DNA of 64,000 bases from Vibrio sp. CB1-14 (GCF_040412085.2 NZ_CP115920.1:2728001-2792000), one strand, 5' to 3'; numbered from the stretch's first letter, positions 35,134 to 45,785 are shown. A program made the numbers and translations. Notes: generated by a model from the letters alone, not told the origin.

Positions 35134-35913
35134 TTAGATGGTAAAGACTTGATAGTCCTTAAGCTCCGGAATAGTTTTCTGCAACTGCTGCTCTTGCTCT
35201 GCGACATCATTTAGCGAGTCACAATAGTCTTCTGCCTGCTGCTTTAACGACTCTGATTGCTCTTTCATGGTGTCCAACATTTTTGCTTTGAGCTCATCCA
35301 TCTGCTTAGAGAGCTCTGTAAGATTTAACCCACCCTCTTCACTCATCTTTTGTTGTAATGCGGTAAATGCGCTACTAAAGAACTCTTTGTTGAAGACCTC
35401 TTTTGCCTTGGCTAAATCTTGCTCCCAATTGTCCATAAAACTGCTAAAGGCTTCCGATTTGAGAACAAAATCACCGTTGTCTTCGTAGCGAGATTGCACA
35501 TCAGCAAAAAACTCACCGACCGCTTGTTTGACGCTTTGAAACGCCTCAGAGTTATCGAAACTCTCTGCGACGTCATCGATGAGTTCATTGGTCAGCTCAA
35601 GACCATTGGCCGCGAGTTCTTTCGCTTGCGGCACGTACTTGTTCATATTCTCTCGATAGCTTTCCAAGGCATCTTGTTGTAGCTGACTCAATTCAATCGC
35701 TTTACCGTCAATGAACAGATTGTTGTCTTCATCAATTAGGACTTTAGAGCTGGCTTTAACGATTTCGACTTGCTCGCCATCTAGGTGAACTTCGTTCTTA
35801 ATGTCCACTGCGCACTGTCCAAAAGCATAAGCATTGCCCGCCACTAATGCACTGCTAAGTACGACACCGCTAAGCAGCGCTGTTGTAGTTGGAAAAAGTT
35901 GAGGTAATTTCAT
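35134..35913 (-). CDS. DUF2884 (YggN-like) periplasmic protein
   Basis: 259 residues. The first 30 are a Sec signal peptide (long hydrophobic stretch, A-Y-A at the cleavage site). The mature N-terminus (FGQCAVDIKNEVHLDGEQVE, IDEDNNLFIDGKAIELSQ) matches the YggN/DUF2884 family. The following 150 residues are a nearly continuous helical, Glu/Gln/Lys-rich region likely to form coiled coil (for example LTELSKQMDELKAKMLDTM). Two Cys (in FGQCAV and DYCDSL) could pair. Function unknown. Confidence 0.87.
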   Translation of the reverse strand: MKLPQLFPTTTALLSGVVLSSALVAGNAYAFGQCAVDIKNEVHLDGEQVEIVKASSKVLIDEDNNLFIDGKAIELSQLQQDALESYRENMNKYVPQAKELAANGLELTNELIDDVAESFDNSEAFQSVKQAVGEFFADVQSRYEDNGDFVLKSEAFSSFMDNWEQDLAKAKEVFNKEFFSSAFTALQQKMSEEGGLNLTELSKQMDELKAKMLDTMKEQSESLKQQAEDYCDSLNDVAEQEQQLQKTIPELKDYQVFTI

Positions 35914-35967
35914 AGCACACCCTATTGTTCAGATCGTCTGTACAATTCTCAAAGCGATCCAAAGTCT

Positions 35968-36471
35968 TTACTGAATCGAGATAATAGCATAGTGCTGCAC
36001 GGAATCTCTGATGGCCAGACTCACTTCGTCGTCTTCATACTGCCCAAGCAAAGCCTTACCGAGTGGCGAATGTGGTGTCAACACAGTGAGTTCAGCCAAC
36101 CCAGAGTTCGTTAATACCCTTGCATCCTTTATTGTGACGCCTCCGCCACAGGGCAACATCCAATACCATGCGATTTGCTCATCATCATTCTCGACACAGA
36201 CTAAAGCTGTTAATCCAACACTGTCTTGTTCAGAAAATTCACGCAACGTCGTACGCTTTAACGTTGCGATGTCGTTCTTTATTTGCTCTAAACGCATCGC
36301 CTGACCATGTGCCAAATAGGACGCTTCCAGTGCTAACGTGTCATATTTGTGCTCTGGTACGGTTTCTTCATTGGTCGCAGCATCTACGGTTTGCTCCATG
36401 GCAGAGACCAGTGTTGTCACTTTGCTTTCAAGTTCATAAATCACTGCGGTCAGCAGCGCGCGCTTGTCCAT
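35968..36471 (-). CDS. GreA/GreB-type transcription factor-like protein
   Basis: 167 residues from the ATG at 36471, one base after the dinB stop, with GAGGA six bases upstream inside the dinB end; an in-frame TTG four codons earlier is that same ribosome-binding site and is not a start. Residues 1-85 are a helical hairpin region (ELESKVTTLVSAMEQ, EASYLAHGQAMRLEQIKNDI). Residues 90-167 match the GreA/GreB C-terminal FKBP-like domain with TPHSPLGKALLGQYEDDEV. The usual acidic tip of the Gre coiled coil (two adjacent acids that coordinate Mg2+ in the RNA polymerase channel) is not obvious, so it may bind RNA polymerase without stimulating transcript cleavage. Co-translated with dinB. Confidence 0.8.
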   Translation of the reverse strand: MDKRALLTAVIYELESKVTTLVSAMEQTVDAATNEETVPEHKYDTLALEASYLAHGQAMRLEQIKNDIATLKRTTLREFSEQDSVGLTALVCVENDDEQIAWYWMLPCGGGVTIKDARVLTNSGLAELTVLTPHSPLGKALLGQYEDDEVSLAIRDSVQHYAIISIQ

Positions 36472-36472
36472 A

Positions 36473-37543
36473 TTATTCCTCAAACATTGACAGTTGCCGA
36501 GCTTGCTCTAAAGGCTCTAGCATCACGCTCAGCCCCAGCAGTCGAATTTCTCGTCCTTGTTGTCTCTCCAGTACCTCGCGAAGCAGGTCTTTGAAATAGG
36601 CGAGATCGAGCTGGTTGTGCACATGTTCAATGGTGGTTAACTTAAAGTCTGCAAACTTTACCTTAATTCCCTGTTTGATGACATTACGTTTCGGCGTCGC
36701 TCTTGCGAGGCGAGATTCGAGTTCAGGATACAGCTTGTCTTCAATCACCTGCCAACACTCATCGAAACTGGAGATATTGACGCTAAAGGTTCTCTCGACA
36801 CCAATCGACTTTCTTTCCCGCTCTACGACAACTTGTCTCTCATCAATGCCATGACTTTTCTTCCATAAAGAAGCGCCCATACGACCAAAACGCACAATCA
36901 AGTCTCGGTAGTCACTATTGCGAATATCCAAGCAGGTAAAAAAGCCGGCATTATTGAGCCTATCTAAGCTGACCTTACCGACACCCGGTATTTTGCCCAA
37001 ATCCAACTCATCGACCACTTGTTGTACTTGATCGGGAGGGATCACAAACTGCCCATTGGGCTTATTCATATCCGAGGCAATCTTTGCCAAAAACTTAAGC
37101 GGCGCCACCCCAGCAGAAGCGGTCAGTTGCAGCTCGTTCCTGATATCGGCACGAATACGCTCAGCAATGCGCGTCGCTGAGTTTTGGCAGTGAGGTGAGT
37201 CTGTGACATCCAAGTAAGCCTCATCTAGCGACAACGGCTCAATGAGCGAGGTATAACGAGCAAAAATCGCACGAATGTGCTTTGAGGTTTCTTTGTAGAC
37301 TTCCATTCGCCCAGGGACGAGCAGCAAATTGGGGCACAGCTTTACCGCTTGAGCCGTTGGCATCGCCGAACGAACGCCAAACTTTCTCGCTTCATAATTA
37401 CAAGTGCTGATCACCCCACGCTGGCGCTCACTGCCACCAACGGCAAGGGGCTTACCTTGATAATGTGGATTGTCGCGCATCTCTACCGCAGCGTAGAAGC
37501 AATCCATATCAACGTGGATGAATTTTCGAATAGAGTCAGACAC
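36473..37543 (-). CDS. dinB: DNA polymerase IV
   Basis: 356 residues from the GTG at 37543 (SDSIRKFIHVDMDCF). The open frame extends to 37606, but a LexA box at 37553-37568 and the nqrM terminator occupy that stretch, so the GTG is the realistic start. DinB is the Y-family translesion polymerase. Catalytic acids: Asp in IHVDMDCFYAA and Asp-Glu in EPLSLDEAYLDVT. Further marks: steric gate Phe in CFYAAVE, LGKIPGVGKVS helix-hairpin-helix, and the little-finger domain from about 235. The last codons carry the ribosome-binding site of the GreA-like gene. Confidence 0.95.
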   Translation of the reverse strand: MSDSIRKFIHVDMDCFYAAVEMRDNPHYQGKPLAVGGSERQRGVISTCNYEARKFGVRSAMPTAQAVKLCPNLLLVPGRMEVYKETSKHIRAIFARYTSLIEPLSLDEAYLDVTDSPHCQNSATRIAERIRADIRNELQLTASAGVAPLKFLAKIASDMNKPNGQFVIPPDQVQQVVDELDLGKIPGVGKVSLDRLNNAGFFTCLDIRNSDYRDLIVRFGRMGASLWKKSHGIDERQVVVERERKSIGVERTFSVNISSFDECWQVIEDKLYPELESRLARATPKRNVIKQGIKVKFADFKLTTIEHVHNQLDLAYFKDLLREVLERQQGREIRLLGLSVMLEPLEQARQLSMFEE

Positions 37544-37550
37544 GGCATTG

Positions 37551-37570
37551 AACTGTTTATTTATACAGTC
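37551..37570. promoter_or_regulatory. LexA (SOS) box upstream of dinB
   Basis: On the minus strand, ACTGTATAAATAAACAGT has the full CTG-N10-CAG core (37553-37568), ten bases upstream of the dinB GTG. It indicates SOS induction of dinB and, through coupling, of the GreA-like gene. Confidence 0.88.
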
Positions 37571-37604
37571 AAAAGTATACGCCGATTTTGAGTGAGAACC
37601 AAAC

Positions 37605-37636
37605 AAAAAGACCAGAGCGTTGCTCTGGTCTTTTTT
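37605..37636. terminator. Intrinsic terminator after nqrM
   Basis: AGACCAGAGC (ending 37618) pairs with GCTCTGGTCT (starting 37622), 3-base loop, with T-runs on both strands. It closes the nqr-apbE-nqrM operon and insulates dinB. Confidence 0.9.
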
Positions 37637-37661
37637 ATTCAGCTATCAGCTGGCTTATTGA

Positions 37662-37895
37662 TTATGCAATGCGATCTTTTTCCCAAGCGGCCAGCTTCTC
37701 TGCTCGGGCTTGCTCACGTGCTTCACGCTTTTTACGAGCATCACATGGCTCTGGGCAGTTACAAACTTTATCAATGCTTAGCGCACCGAGACCACCACAG
37801 CTGCCTTTGACCACTTTCTTTTGGAAGATGTAACCAACAGACATGGCAACAATCACCGCAAGAAAAACGCCGAAAGTAATTAGAAATGTACTCAT
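37662..37895 (-). CDS. nqrM: Na+-NQR maturation protein NqrM
   Basis: 77 residues from the ATG at 37895; the GTG three codons earlier is part of its GGTGA ribosome-binding site. One N-terminal membrane helix (about 2-24, FLITFGVFLAVIVAMSVGYI) is followed by four Cys in CGGLGALSID and VCNCPEPC, then a basic tail. NqrM is needed to insert the Fe centre between NqrD and NqrE; the Cys are thought to carry the iron. It lies 12 bases after apbE, the standard place. Confidence 0.94.
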   Translation of the reverse strand: MSTFLITFGVFLAVIVAMSVGYIFQKKVVKGSCGGLGALSIDKVCNCPEPCDARKKREAREQARAEKLAAWEKDRIA

Positions 37896-37907
37896 AGTTG
37901 TCACCCG

Positions 37908-38948
37908 TTACTTGTTGAGGTAAGGCTTGAACGCGCTTGATGCGATTTCATCAAACCCATCTTCTGTTTTTACAATAATAAACGCTGGAATACCATTTTG
38001 CTCGGCAACTTCCAGTGCTTGCTCTTCACCCAGTACCATCAAGCCCGTCGCTAAGCCGTCTGCTGTCATAGAAGACTTATCAAGAACCGTCACTGACACC
38101 ACTTTGTTGTTGATAGGCTTGCCCGTTTTCGGGTCGATAATGTGTGAGTAGCGAACACCGTCTTGCTCAAAGTAATTACGGTAGTCGCCTGATGTAGCGA
38201 TCGCCATATCACCTGGCTCAATGATTTCTTGAACACTACGTTCATCCGTCGCTGGTTTTTCAATCGCGATACGCCATTTCACGCCTTCACGGTTAAGACC
38301 TTTCAAGCGCATCTCACCACCGACTTCAACCATATAATCTTGAACGCCGATACGCTCTAGATATTCAGCGAGAACATCGACTCCCCAGCCTTTTGCAATC
38401 GTCGACAAATCCACATACAGACCATGCAGATTTTTCTTTAACGTCGTGTCAGTTGCAGAGAGATGCTGAATGCCCGTTTGCGCTTTGCGCTCTGCAAGCT
38501 GCTTAGCCGTTGGTACGACTTCTGGACGCGCCTCCGGTCCAAAGCCCCAAAGGTTAACCAAAGGTCCTACCGTAACGTCCAAAGCACCTAATGTTACTTC
38601 ATTGAGACGAATAGCTTCTTTCACCACAATCGCGGTTTGTTTCGATACAGGAAATGCCTCTGTGCCGTAGAAACGGTTGAAGCGGCTCAACTCAGAATCT
38701 TGGCGATAAGTCGACATTTGGTCGTTCACCTGTTCTAGTAAGCGATTAAGCTCTGCCTGAATGGTTTCCGGTTTTGGGCTATGGTCGGTCGCAATGTATT
38801 TCACATTATAAATCGTCCCCATTGTCGGGCCGCTCAAATGCACTTGCTCACGATTGTTACCACAAGCGGTTAGAAGTACCGCAGCTAGCATTACGGCTAG
38901 CACTAATTTCAACTGTTTCGTTAGATGAAACTTAGTTAGATGAAACAT
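37908..38948 (-). CDS. apbE: FAD:protein FMN transferase ApbE
   Basis: 346 residues from the ATG at 38948 (GGTGAG 7 bases upstream); an alternative GTG lies four codons earlier. Lipoprotein signal with lipobox LLTAC, so it acts on the outer face of the inner membrane. ApbE attaches FMN from FAD to Thr in NqrB and NqrC through a phosphoester. Motifs: SGPTMGTIYNVKY, DQMSTYRQDSELSRFN, GPLVNLWGFGP, DLSTIAKGWGVD, and SGDYRNYFEQDG with HIIDPKTGKPI. A terminator-like hairpin (39047-39072) separates it from nqrF, so it may be expressed below nqr level. Confidence 0.95.
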   Translation of the reverse strand: MFHLTKFHLTKQLKLVLAVMLAAVLLTACGNNREQVHLSGPTMGTIYNVKYIATDHSPKPETIQAELNRLLEQVNDQMSTYRQDSELSRFNRFYGTEAFPVSKQTAIVVKEAIRLNEVTLGALDVTVGPLVNLWGFGPEARPEVVPTAKQLAERKAQTGIQHLSATDTTLKKNLHGLYVDLSTIAKGWGVDVLAEYLERIGVQDYMVEVGGEMRLKGLNREGVKWRIAIEKPATDERSVQEIIEPGDMAIATSGDYRNYFEQDGVRYSHIIDPKTGKPINNKVVSVTVLDKSSMTADGLATGLMVLGEEQALEVAEQNGIPAFIIVKTEDGFDEIASSAFKPYLNK

Positions 38949-39046
38949 GCCTTTACTCACCTAATGAATTTAAAATACTTACGTTTGCCACAGCTATTGA
39001 TGTTGTCGCAAATGAAAGCACTCTGTCTATATCGATTTAAAAACAA

Positions 39047-39072
39047 ATGGCCGGCTCCCATGAACCAGCCAT
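39047..39072 (-). terminator. Terminator/attenuator between nqrF and apbE
   Basis: Eight-base arms with one mismatch (39047-39054 and 39065-39072), followed on the minus strand by TTTGTTTTTAAA. Probably lets part of the nqr transcripts end before apbE. Confidence 0.65.
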
Positions 39073-39092
39073 GTTCTTTACTTCAATAAAGA

Positions 39093-40316
39093 TTAACCAC
39101 CGAAGTCATCTAGAAGGATGTTTTCATCTTCTACACCAAGATCTTTCAGCATGCCGATTACAGCCGCGTTCATCATTGGTGGACCACACATGTAGTATTC
39201 ACAATCTTCTGGCGCTTCGTGATCTTTGAGGTAGTTCTCATAGATTACGTTGTGGATGAAGCCTGTGTAACCATCCCAGTTATCTTCTGGCATTGGGTCA
39301 GACAGTGCTACGTGCCACTGGAAGTTATCGTTCTCAGCTTGTAGGCCATCGAAATCTTCTACGTAGAACATTTCACGGCGAGAACGAGCACCATACCAGA
39401 ATGACATCTTACGCTTAGAGTTCAGACGCTTAAGCTGGTCAAAGATGTGCGAACGCATTGGTGCCATACCAGCACCACCACCGATGAAGACCATCTCGTT
39501 GTCAGTCTCTTTCGCGAAGAACTCACCAAATGGTCCAGAAATCGTACACTTGTCACCTTCTTTCAGTGACCAGATGAACGAAGACATGATACCAGGTGGT
39601 ACATCAGGATTATTAGGCGGCGGCGTAGCGATACGCACGTTCAGCATAATAATACCTTCTTCTTCTGGGTAGTTAGCCATTGAGTATGCACGAATGCACT
39701 CTTCGTTAACGACAGACTCATAGCGGAACAGGTTAAACTTGTCCCAATCTTCACGGTACTCTTCTGGTACGTCGAAGTCAGAGTATTTAACGTGGTGAGC
39801 AGGCGCTTCAATCTGGATGTAACCACCAGCACGGAAAGGTACCGATTCGCCATCAGGGATTTGTAGCTTAAGCTCTTTGATGAATGTCGCTTTGTTATCG
39901 TTAGAGATAACAGAACATTCCCACTTTTTAACGCCGAAGATCTCTTCTGGAAGCTCGATGTCCATGTCAGTCTTCATTGCTACCTGACACGCTAGACGCT
40001 CACCTTCACGTGCTTCACCTTTAGAGATATGGTCAAGCTCGGTTGGTAGAATGTCACCACCGCCAGATTTCACTTTTACGCGACACTGACCACAAGAGCC
40101 ACCGCCACCACAAGCAGATGATACGAATACGCCAGCGCCGGCTAGTGCATTCAACAGTTTGCCACCTGGTTGTGTGGTGATCGCGAGATCAGGGTTTTCG
40201 TTTACAGAGATCGTGATGTCGCCTGTTGGTACTAGCTTAGATTTGGCGAACAAAATCACCAAAACTAGGGCTAGAACAATCAGCGTAAACATCACTACAC
40301 CAAGAATAATGTCCAT
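39093..40316 (-). CDS. nqrF: Na+-NQR subunit F
   Basis: 407 residues. NqrF is the NADH dehydrogenase entry subunit. One N-terminal membrane helix (about 5-25), a plant-type 2Fe-2S domain with Cys in [16 protein letters not shown] plus the fourth Cys in RLACQVAM, then a ferredoxin-reductase module: FAD-binding RAYSMANYP, and NADH-binding [16 protein letters not shown] with [12 protein letters not shown]. Ends with DDFGG. 17 bases after nqrE. Confidence 0.98.
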   Translation of the reverse strand: MDIILGVVMFTLIVLALVLVILFAKSKLVPTGDITISVNENPDLAITTQPGGKLLNALAGAGVFVSSACGGGGSCGQCRVKVKSGGGDILPTELDHISKGEAREGERLACQVAMKTDMDIELPEEIFGVKKWECSVISNDNKATFIKELKLQIPDGESVPFRAGGYIQIEAPAHHVKYSDFDVPEEYREDWDKFNLFRYESVVNEECIRAYSMANYPEEEGIIMLNVRIATPPPNNPDVPPGIMSSFIWSLKEGDKCTISGPFGEFFAKETDNEMVFIGGGAGMAPMRSHIFDQLKRLNSKRKMSFWYGARSRREMFYVEDFDGLQAENDNFQWHVALSDPMPEDNWDGYTGFIHNVIYENYLKDHEAPEDCEYYMCGPPMMNAAVIGMLKDLGVEDENILLDDFGG

Positions 40317-40333
40317 TGACTATTCCTTATACC

Positions 40334-40930
40334 TTACAGTTGAACACCAGAGAATGACATGAAGCCCAGTGCCATCAGACCTACCGTGATGAACGTGATA
40401 CCAAGACCACGAAGACCAGGAGGAACGTCAGAGTACTTCATCTTCTCTCGGATACCTGCTAGCGCAACGATAGCTAGCATCCAACCCACACCAGAACCAA
40501 AGCCGTATACGACAGATTCTGCAAAGTTGTAATCACGCTGTACCATGAATGATACGCCACCAAAGATCGCACAGTTCACCGTGATTAGCGGTAGGAAGAT
40601 ACCCAGTGCGTTATACAAAGGTGGGAAGAAGCGGTCTAGTACCATCTCTAGGATTTGTACTAGCGCTGCGATTACACCGATAAAGGTAATAAAGTTCAAG
40701 AAGCTAAGATCGACACCAGCTACTAAAGCATTTTCTCTTAGAACTAGGTTGTACAATAGGTTGTTCACTGGAACCGCAACGGTAAGAACAACGATAACTG
40801 CTACACCTAGACCAAAAGAGGTCTTAACTTTCTTAGATACGGCCAAAAATGTACACATACCTAAGAAGAAAGAAAGCGCCAAGTTTTCAATGAAGATCGA
40901 TTTAACGAGTAGACTAATATAATGTTCCAT
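40334..40930 (-). CDS. nqrE: Na+-NQR subunit E
   Basis: 198 residues, six membrane helices. NqrE and NqrD are inverted homologues that form a membrane pair holding an iron centre in the electron path. Cys in [11 protein letters not shown] and VNCAIFGGV are the conserved iron ligands. RnfA/RnfE relatives exist, but the operon context makes this NqrE. Seven bases after nqrD. Confidence 0.97.
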   Translation of the reverse strand: MEHYISLLVKSIFIENLALSFFLGMCTFLAVSKKVKTSFGLGVAVIVVLTVAVPVNNLLYNLVLRENALVAGVDLSFLNFITFIGVIAALVQILEMVLDRFFPPLYNALGIFLPLITVNCAIFGGVSFMVQRDYNFAESVVYGFGSGVGWMLAIVALAGIREKMKYSDVPPGLRGLGITFITVGLMALGFMSFSGVQL

Positions 40931-40937
40931 GACTACC

Positions 40938-41570
40938 TTACTCCTTCGCTTCTACTTGTGCTGGCTTAAAGATACGAATTGCCCAAATCATAAAGCCGAT
41001 TAGGAAGAACGCTGAAGGTGCTAGAAGCATCATACCGTTTGGCTGATACCAACCTCCGTTACTCACTAGTGGCAATACTTCCATGCCAAATAGCTTACCA
41101 GAACCTAGAAGTTCGCGGAAAAACGCAACAGTTAGCAGCACAAAACCATAACCTAGACCATTACCGATGCCATCAATGAATGACGGTAGAGGTGCAGACT
41201 TCATTGCGTACGCTTCAGCACGACCCATTACAATACAGTTAGTAATGATCAAGCTAACGAATACTGAAAGCTGCTTTGAAATGTCGTAAAGATACGCTTT
41301 CAACACCTGGTCAACCACGATTACCAGTGAAGCGATAATCGCCATCTGCACGATGATACGCACACTATTTGGCATGTGGTTACGAATAAGAGAAACAAAC
41401 AGGTTAGACAATGCAGTTACAAAAATAACCGCAACCGTCATAACAAATGCTGTCTCAAGTTTGGTGGTCACTGCCAATGCAGAACAAACACCAAGAACCT
41501 GAAGCGCAATCGGGTTGTTATCCAACACTGGTGCGAGCAAGCTCTTCTTCATTTCTTTAGCATCAGCCAT
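40938..41570 (-). CDS. nqrD: Na+-NQR subunit D
   Basis: 210 residues, six membrane helices, paired with NqrE. Conserved Cys lie in LGVCSALAV and [12 protein letters not shown], the iron ligands contributed by D. The start overlaps the last base of nqrC. Confidence 0.97.
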   Translation of the reverse strand: MADAKEMKKSLLAPVLDNNPIALQVLGVCSALAVTTKLETAFVMTVAVIFVTALSNLFVSLIRNHMPNSVRIIVQMAIIASLVIVVDQVLKAYLYDISKQLSVFVSLIITNCIVMGRAEAYAMKSAPLPSFIDGIGNGLGYGFVLLTVAFFRELLGSGKLFGMEVLPLVSNGGWYQPNGMMLLAPSAFFLIGFMIWAIRIFKPAQVEAKE

Positions 41571-42337
41571 TAGTTTAGACCTCCGTCACGAACGTTTGCT
41601 AGGAAAGGACCAAAGCCCATGTCACCCAACCAGAAGTCGAAAGTACCTTGAACGCCATTTGCAGTCAGTGTTGCACCAGATAGGCCATCAACACCGTGCT
41701 CAGAACCTTCTGGAGCACCACCTTTAACGATCTTAATTGCTGGTTTGAAGTTCTCATCGAAGAGTTTCTTACCAACAAATTGTGAACGCCACGTTGGGTT
41801 CTCAACTTCACCACCAAGTCCAGGGGTTTCGCCTTGCTCGTAGTAAGTAATACCGTTAACAGTATTACCATCAGTTTGTACTGCTACGAACGCGTACATC
41901 ATTGACCAAAGGCCGTTGCCATGTACCGGTAGAATCACACTCGTGACTTCGCCACCCTGTTTAACTAGGTAAACAGTACCAACGTTTGCACGACGAAGAA
42001 TTTTCGCTTTGTCTTCATCTGCGGTAAGACGAACTGACTGATCTGGATCTTTAGCAGCGCGACGCTGGTCATATGCTTCAGCGTTACCGTCAACGAACTC
42101 ACCTGTTTCAAAATCAACCAAACGAGGTTCGATGAACTCATGATATAAGTCTGCAACAGAGCCTTCAGCGGTAATACCAGCTACGTCGACAATTTTAGAC
42201 TGCTTATCTAATTTCGCATTAGCAACCTGTTTATCTTTTAGAAAGACTGCAGCGGTCGATACAACGATTGAGCAAACTAGGCTCAACGCGATAACAACAA
42301 ACAGCGTCTTTTTAATGCTATCGTTATTACTTGCCAT
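41570..42337 (-). CDS. nqrC: Na+-NQR subunit C
   Basis: 255 residues: one N-terminal helix (about 10-33) and a periplasmic FMN-binding domain. FMN is joined by ApbE to the Thr of [10 protein letters not shown] at about residue 223. [11 protein letters not shown] and [14 protein letters not shown] are family marks. It overlaps nqrB by 11 bases. Confidence 0.98.
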   Translation of the reverse strand: MASNNDSIKKTLFVVIALSLVCSIVVSTAAVFLKDKQVANAKLDKQSKIVDVAGITAEGSVADLYHEFIEPRLVDFETGEFVDGNAEAYDQRRAAKDPDQSVRLTADEDKAKILRRANVGTVYLVKQGGEVTSVILPVHGNGLWSMMYAFVAVQTDGNTVNGITYYEQGETPGLGGEVENPTWRSQFVGKKLFDENFKPAIKIVKGGAPEGSEHGVDGLSGATLTANGVQGTFDFWLGDMGFGPFLANVRDGGLN

Positions 42338-43568
42338 AGCGAGCTTCTCTCCGTTTGATGTTCTTCTCGATCACGAAGTGGTCGAATAGAGGTGCGAACA
42401 GGTTAGCAAATAGAATTGCTAGCATCATACCTTCTGGGTAAGCCGGGTTGACTACACGGATCATGACACACATTGCGCCAATCAAAATACCGTATGCCCA
42501 TTTACCATTGTTAGTAAACGATGCCGATACTGGGTCTGTTGCCATAAAGAACATACCGAATGCAAAACCACCCAGTACTAGGTGCCAGTGCCAAGGCATA
42601 GCAAACAGAGCATTTGTGTCAGAACCAACAACATTAAACAGCGTTGCTACCGCAACCATGCCGATCATTACACCCGCAATAATGCGCCAAGACGCTATGC
42701 CCATGTACACGATCATTGCCGCACCAATCATAAGTGCTAGCGTTGATACTTCACCAATAGAACCAGGAATGTTACCGATGAACGCGTCCATCCAAGTGAT
42801 TGTTTGGCCGGTGATGTTGTTGATTAGTGCGCCTTCGCCGCCTTGTGCCCATTGGCTAAGAGCCGTTGCACCAGAGAAGCCGTCAGCTGCAACCCATACC
42901 ACGTCACCCGAGATTTGCGCTGGGTAAGCGAAGAATAAGAAAGCACGACCAGCAAGTGCTGGGTTAAGGAAGTTACGACCCGTACCACCAAAGATTTCTT
43001 TTGCAACAACAACACCAAAGGTAATACCTAGTGCAGCTTGCCAAAGTGGAAGTGTTGGTGGAACGATCAATGCGAAAAGAATAGAAGTTACAAAGAAACC
43101 TTCGTTAACTTCGTGCTTACGCACCATACAGAACAACACTTCCCAGAAACCACCAACAATAAACACTGTTGCGTAGATAGGCAGGAAGTAAGTTGCACCT
43201 AGAATCATCTTACTGCCCCAACCCGCGTCGGTACCTAGCGTGCCGCCAATACCTTGAGTTAGCCAGTAGTGCCAGTTACCATCGATAACACCCGCAAGCT
43301 CTGCGCCAGTGTAAAGATGGTTAAGTGCCATAACCGCTTGGTTACCCGCATTGTACATACCCCAGAACATTGCTGGGAATACTGCGAACCAAACCATGAT
43401 CATGATGCGTTTTAGGTCAACGCTATCACGGACATGCGAGCTGCGCTTCGTGACAAGACCCGGCGTGTAGAATAGCGTTGCCGCTGCTTCGTACAGTGCA
43501 AACCATCTTTCATGTTTGCCACCTGGCTCGAAGTGATGCTCGATATCCTCGATGAATTTCTTAAGCAT
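42327..43568 (-). CDS. nqrB: Na+-NQR subunit B
   Basis: 413 residues from the ATG at 43568 ([16 protein letters not shown]), preceded by AAGGAAGGG seven bases away; the frame is open to 43589 but that is the nqrA end. About ten membrane helices. NqrB carries the sodium path, quinone site and non-covalent riboflavin, plus FMN on the Thr of [12 protein letters not shown] (about residue 235). [20 protein letters not shown] is a conserved block. Four bases after nqrA. Confidence 0.98.
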   Translation of the reverse strand: MLKKFIEDIEHHFEPGGKHERWFALYEAAATLFYTPGLVTKRSSHVRDSVDLKRIMIMVWFAVFPAMFWGMYNAGNQAVMALNHLYTGAELAGVIDGNWHYWLTQGIGGTLGTDAGWGSKMILGATYFLPIYATVFIVGGFWEVLFCMVRKHEVNEGFFVTSILFALIVPPTLPLWQAALGITFGVVVAKEIFGGTGRNFLNPALAGRAFLFFAYPAQISGDVVWVAADGFSGATALSQWAQGGEGALINNITGQTITWMDAFIGNIPGSIGEVSTLALMIGAAMIVYMGIASWRIIAGVMIGMVAVATLFNVVGSDTNALFAMPWHWHLVLGGFAFGMFFMATDPVSASFTNNGKWAYGILIGAMCVMIRVVNPAYPEGMMLAILFANLFAPLFDHFVIEKNIKRREARYGK

Positions 43569-43572
43569 GGGA

Positions 43573-44913
43573 TTACCCTTCCTTCTCAATCTTGTCTAGG
43601 CACTCACGTAGGAGTAGACCGTATTCGTACTTACCTGGACAAACAAAGGTGCATAGCGCCATATCTTCTTCATCCAGTTCAAGAGCACCAAGACGCTGAG
43701 CGCTGTCTAGGTCACCTGCACATAGATCACGAAGTAATAACGTAGGCTCCATATCTAGAGGCATTACTTTTTCGTAGTTGCCGATTGGAACCATTGCACG
43801 ATCACTACCATTGGTTGTGGTTGTCATGTTGAACAACTGACCTTTGAATAGGTGACCAAGGAATGATTTGGTGATTGAGAACTTGTTCTTACCAGGCGTT
43901 GCCCAGCCAAATAGTTCCTTCTCACGACCTTCACGAAGTACAGACACTTGCTGGTGGTAACGACCTAGATAGGCGTGTGGACCAGTAGCATGAGTACCAG
44001 AAAGCACAGAACCAGAAATGATTCGAACTTCACCAGGCATCAACTCGTTATCTGTTACATCTTCTAGGCTAGCGCCAATCTGAGTTCTAACCAAACGAGG
44101 GTTATTGACTACAGGGCCAGCTAGAGACACAACGCGATCCGTATACAATTCACCTGTAGTGAAAAGCTTACCGAATGCAATCACATCTTGATAATTGATG
44201 CTCCAAGCAACGTTGTTCGCGCCGACTGGATATAGGAAATGCATGTGAGTGCCTACTAGGCCTGCTGGATGCGGACCATTGAAGACATGCTCTTCGACAT
44301 TGGATTGAGTTGAGCGAGGAAGACTAGTGCCTGATTTGCAGACATACACTTTACCGTCTGTCAGTTTCGACAGTAGGTCAAGACCTGCAACAAACGCGTC
44401 TTTTTGCTCGTTGATAATCAATTCAGGCTCTGCTGCTAGTGGATTCGTATCCATAGCAGTCACGAAAATCGCTTGAGTCGTAGAATCGATCGCCGGAACC
44501 TTGCTGAACGGACGAGTACGCAACGCAGTCCACATACCAGACTCAACCAATTGAGTTTTGATCACGTCGCGATCAAGACCCGCTAGTTGGTCAGCTGTGT
44601 AGCTATCGAAAGTAACTTGCTCGTCGCCTGCCACTTCAATCACAACGGATTGTAGGACACGCTTCGCGCCACGGTTAACTTCAATAACCTTACCGCTTGC
44701 TGGAGAAGTAAACTTAACGCCTGGGTTCTTTTTGTCTTCAAAAACAACCTGACCTTTTTTCACTTCATCACCAACGCGAACATGCATCGTTGGACGCATA
44801 CCCACGTACTCTTCGCCAAGCAAGGCGACTTTAGTGATGGACTTACCATCATTAATCACCTGGGAAGGAGTTCCTGCGATAGGAAGATCCAAACCCTTCT
44901 TTATTGTAATCAT
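43573..44913 (-). CDS. nqrA: Na+-NQR subunit A
   Basis: 446 residues from the ATG at 44913 ([16 protein letters not shown]), the standard length; the frame is open 33 codons further upstream without support. NqrA is the peripheral cytoplasmic subunit near the quinone site. Blocks: [58 protein letters not shown] and a C-terminal [14 protein letters not shown]. It is the first gene of the operon, with a roughly 500-base leader/promoter region upstream. Confidence 0.98.
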   Translation of the reverse strand: MITIKKGLDLPIAGTPSQVINDGKSITKVALLGEEYVGMRPTMHVRVGDEVKKGQVVFEDKKNPGVKFTSPASGKVIEVNRGAKRVLQSVVIEVAGDEQVTFDSYTADQLAGLDRDVIKTQLVESGMWTALRTRPFSKVPAIDSTTQAIFVTAMDTNPLAAEPELIINEQKDAFVAGLDLLSKLTDGKVYVCKSGTSLPRSTQSNVEEHVFNGPHPAGLVGTHMHFLYPVGANNVAWSINYQDVIAFGKLFTTGELYTDRVVSLAGPVVNNPRLVRTQIGASLEDVTDNELMPGEVRIISGSVLSGTHATGPHAYLGRYHQQVSVLREGREKELFGWATPGKNKFSITKSFLGHLFKGQLFNMTTTTNGSDRAMVPIGNYEKVMPLDMEPTLLLRDLCAGDLDSAQRLGALELDEEDMALCTFVCPGKYEYGLLLRECLDKIEKEG

Positions 44914-45432
44914 ACGCACTTGCACTACTTTTATCGGGAAAAAGATTCTTTTAAATTGCGTAACATTTAGACACGACATTGAGTGTCTGGCTCTGGCTTC
45001 TTTTTTGGCCAAAGCAGCAACATCACTTTAACAATCTCGTCATGGGATCGATGCGAGATTTTTCTGGAGCGGTAGTTTAGCATCTTTTACAAAGGGTATG
45101 CCACGACCAATCCCAGCAATAGCCGCTTTATTTGGAAACTTTTGCTACATCTGGGGTTGCGAATATGTGTAACTTTGACCAAACGCACAAACTGCTATTA
45201 ATGCTTTTAAAAATAAGCAATTGGCTTTTTCACAATCTGAAACATTCACCATCATCAAAATCACATAACATTATATGTTGATACGCTGTTAATTATTTAC
45301 CCCCAAAGAGGTAGGCAAAGTCGCGACTTTACCAGAACAAATTGACGGTGATTATCAGTAAACCCTTACCTTGTTGCTAAACTGTGTCCTAAGTATCTAT
45401 TGTTGGTACCGCATCACTAAACAGGTATGCCG
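44914..45432. other. Long region between nqrA and bolA
   Basis: About 520 bases without a convincing gene. It must hold the nqr promoter. Structures seen: GACAC-N8-GTGTC (about 44974-44991) and AATCTCG-N14-CGAGATT (45033-45039, 45054-45060), both likely in the nqr leader, and a small palindrome AACAT-TAT-ATGTT (45267-45279). Short ORFs here lack ribosome-binding sites. No known operator is recognisable. Confidence 0.5.
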
Positions 45433-45741
45433 TTACTTACCGCTACCAGCACAATTTGGACTAGCGGGGGCAAGTTGGTTCTCTTCGTTCCACTCTTCAG
45501 GAGTGTAGGTGTGAATCGCTAAGGCATGCACCGAACCTGCGAGCTCTTCGGCAAGCACAGTATTGACCTTACGATGCCGAGTAATAAGACGCTCGCTAGA
45601 AAAATCTTCACTGACGATAATGACCTTAAAGTGACTTTCTGAGCCTGGCGGGACATTATGCGTGTGACTTTCATTGCGAACATCGAGATGTGTTGGATGG
45701 AAAGCTTGATGGAGCTTGTGCTCGATAGATTGTTGAATCAT
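45433..45741 (-). CDS. bolA: BolA family transcriptional regulator
   Basis: 102 residues from the ATG at 45741, behind AAGGAAG; the frame is open nine codons more. BolA-fold protein with [36 protein letters not shown] (conserved His and the Fe-S/glutaredoxin-binding segment), [13 protein letters not shown] and the helix [17 protein letters not shown]. BolA affects morphology and stress responses and partners with monothiol glutaredoxin. It diverges from rlmG; in E. coli the bolA/yajG/ampG neighbourhood is the same. Confidence 0.95.
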   Translation of the reverse strand: MIQQSIEHKLHQAFHPTHLDVRNESHTHNVPPGSESHFKVIIVSEDFSSERLITRHRKVNTVLAEELAGSVHALAIHTYTPEEWNEENQLAPASPNCAGSGK

Positions 45742-45785
45742 CTTACTTCCTTGGGCTGAAACCGACATTTATTTTTATATTGTCG

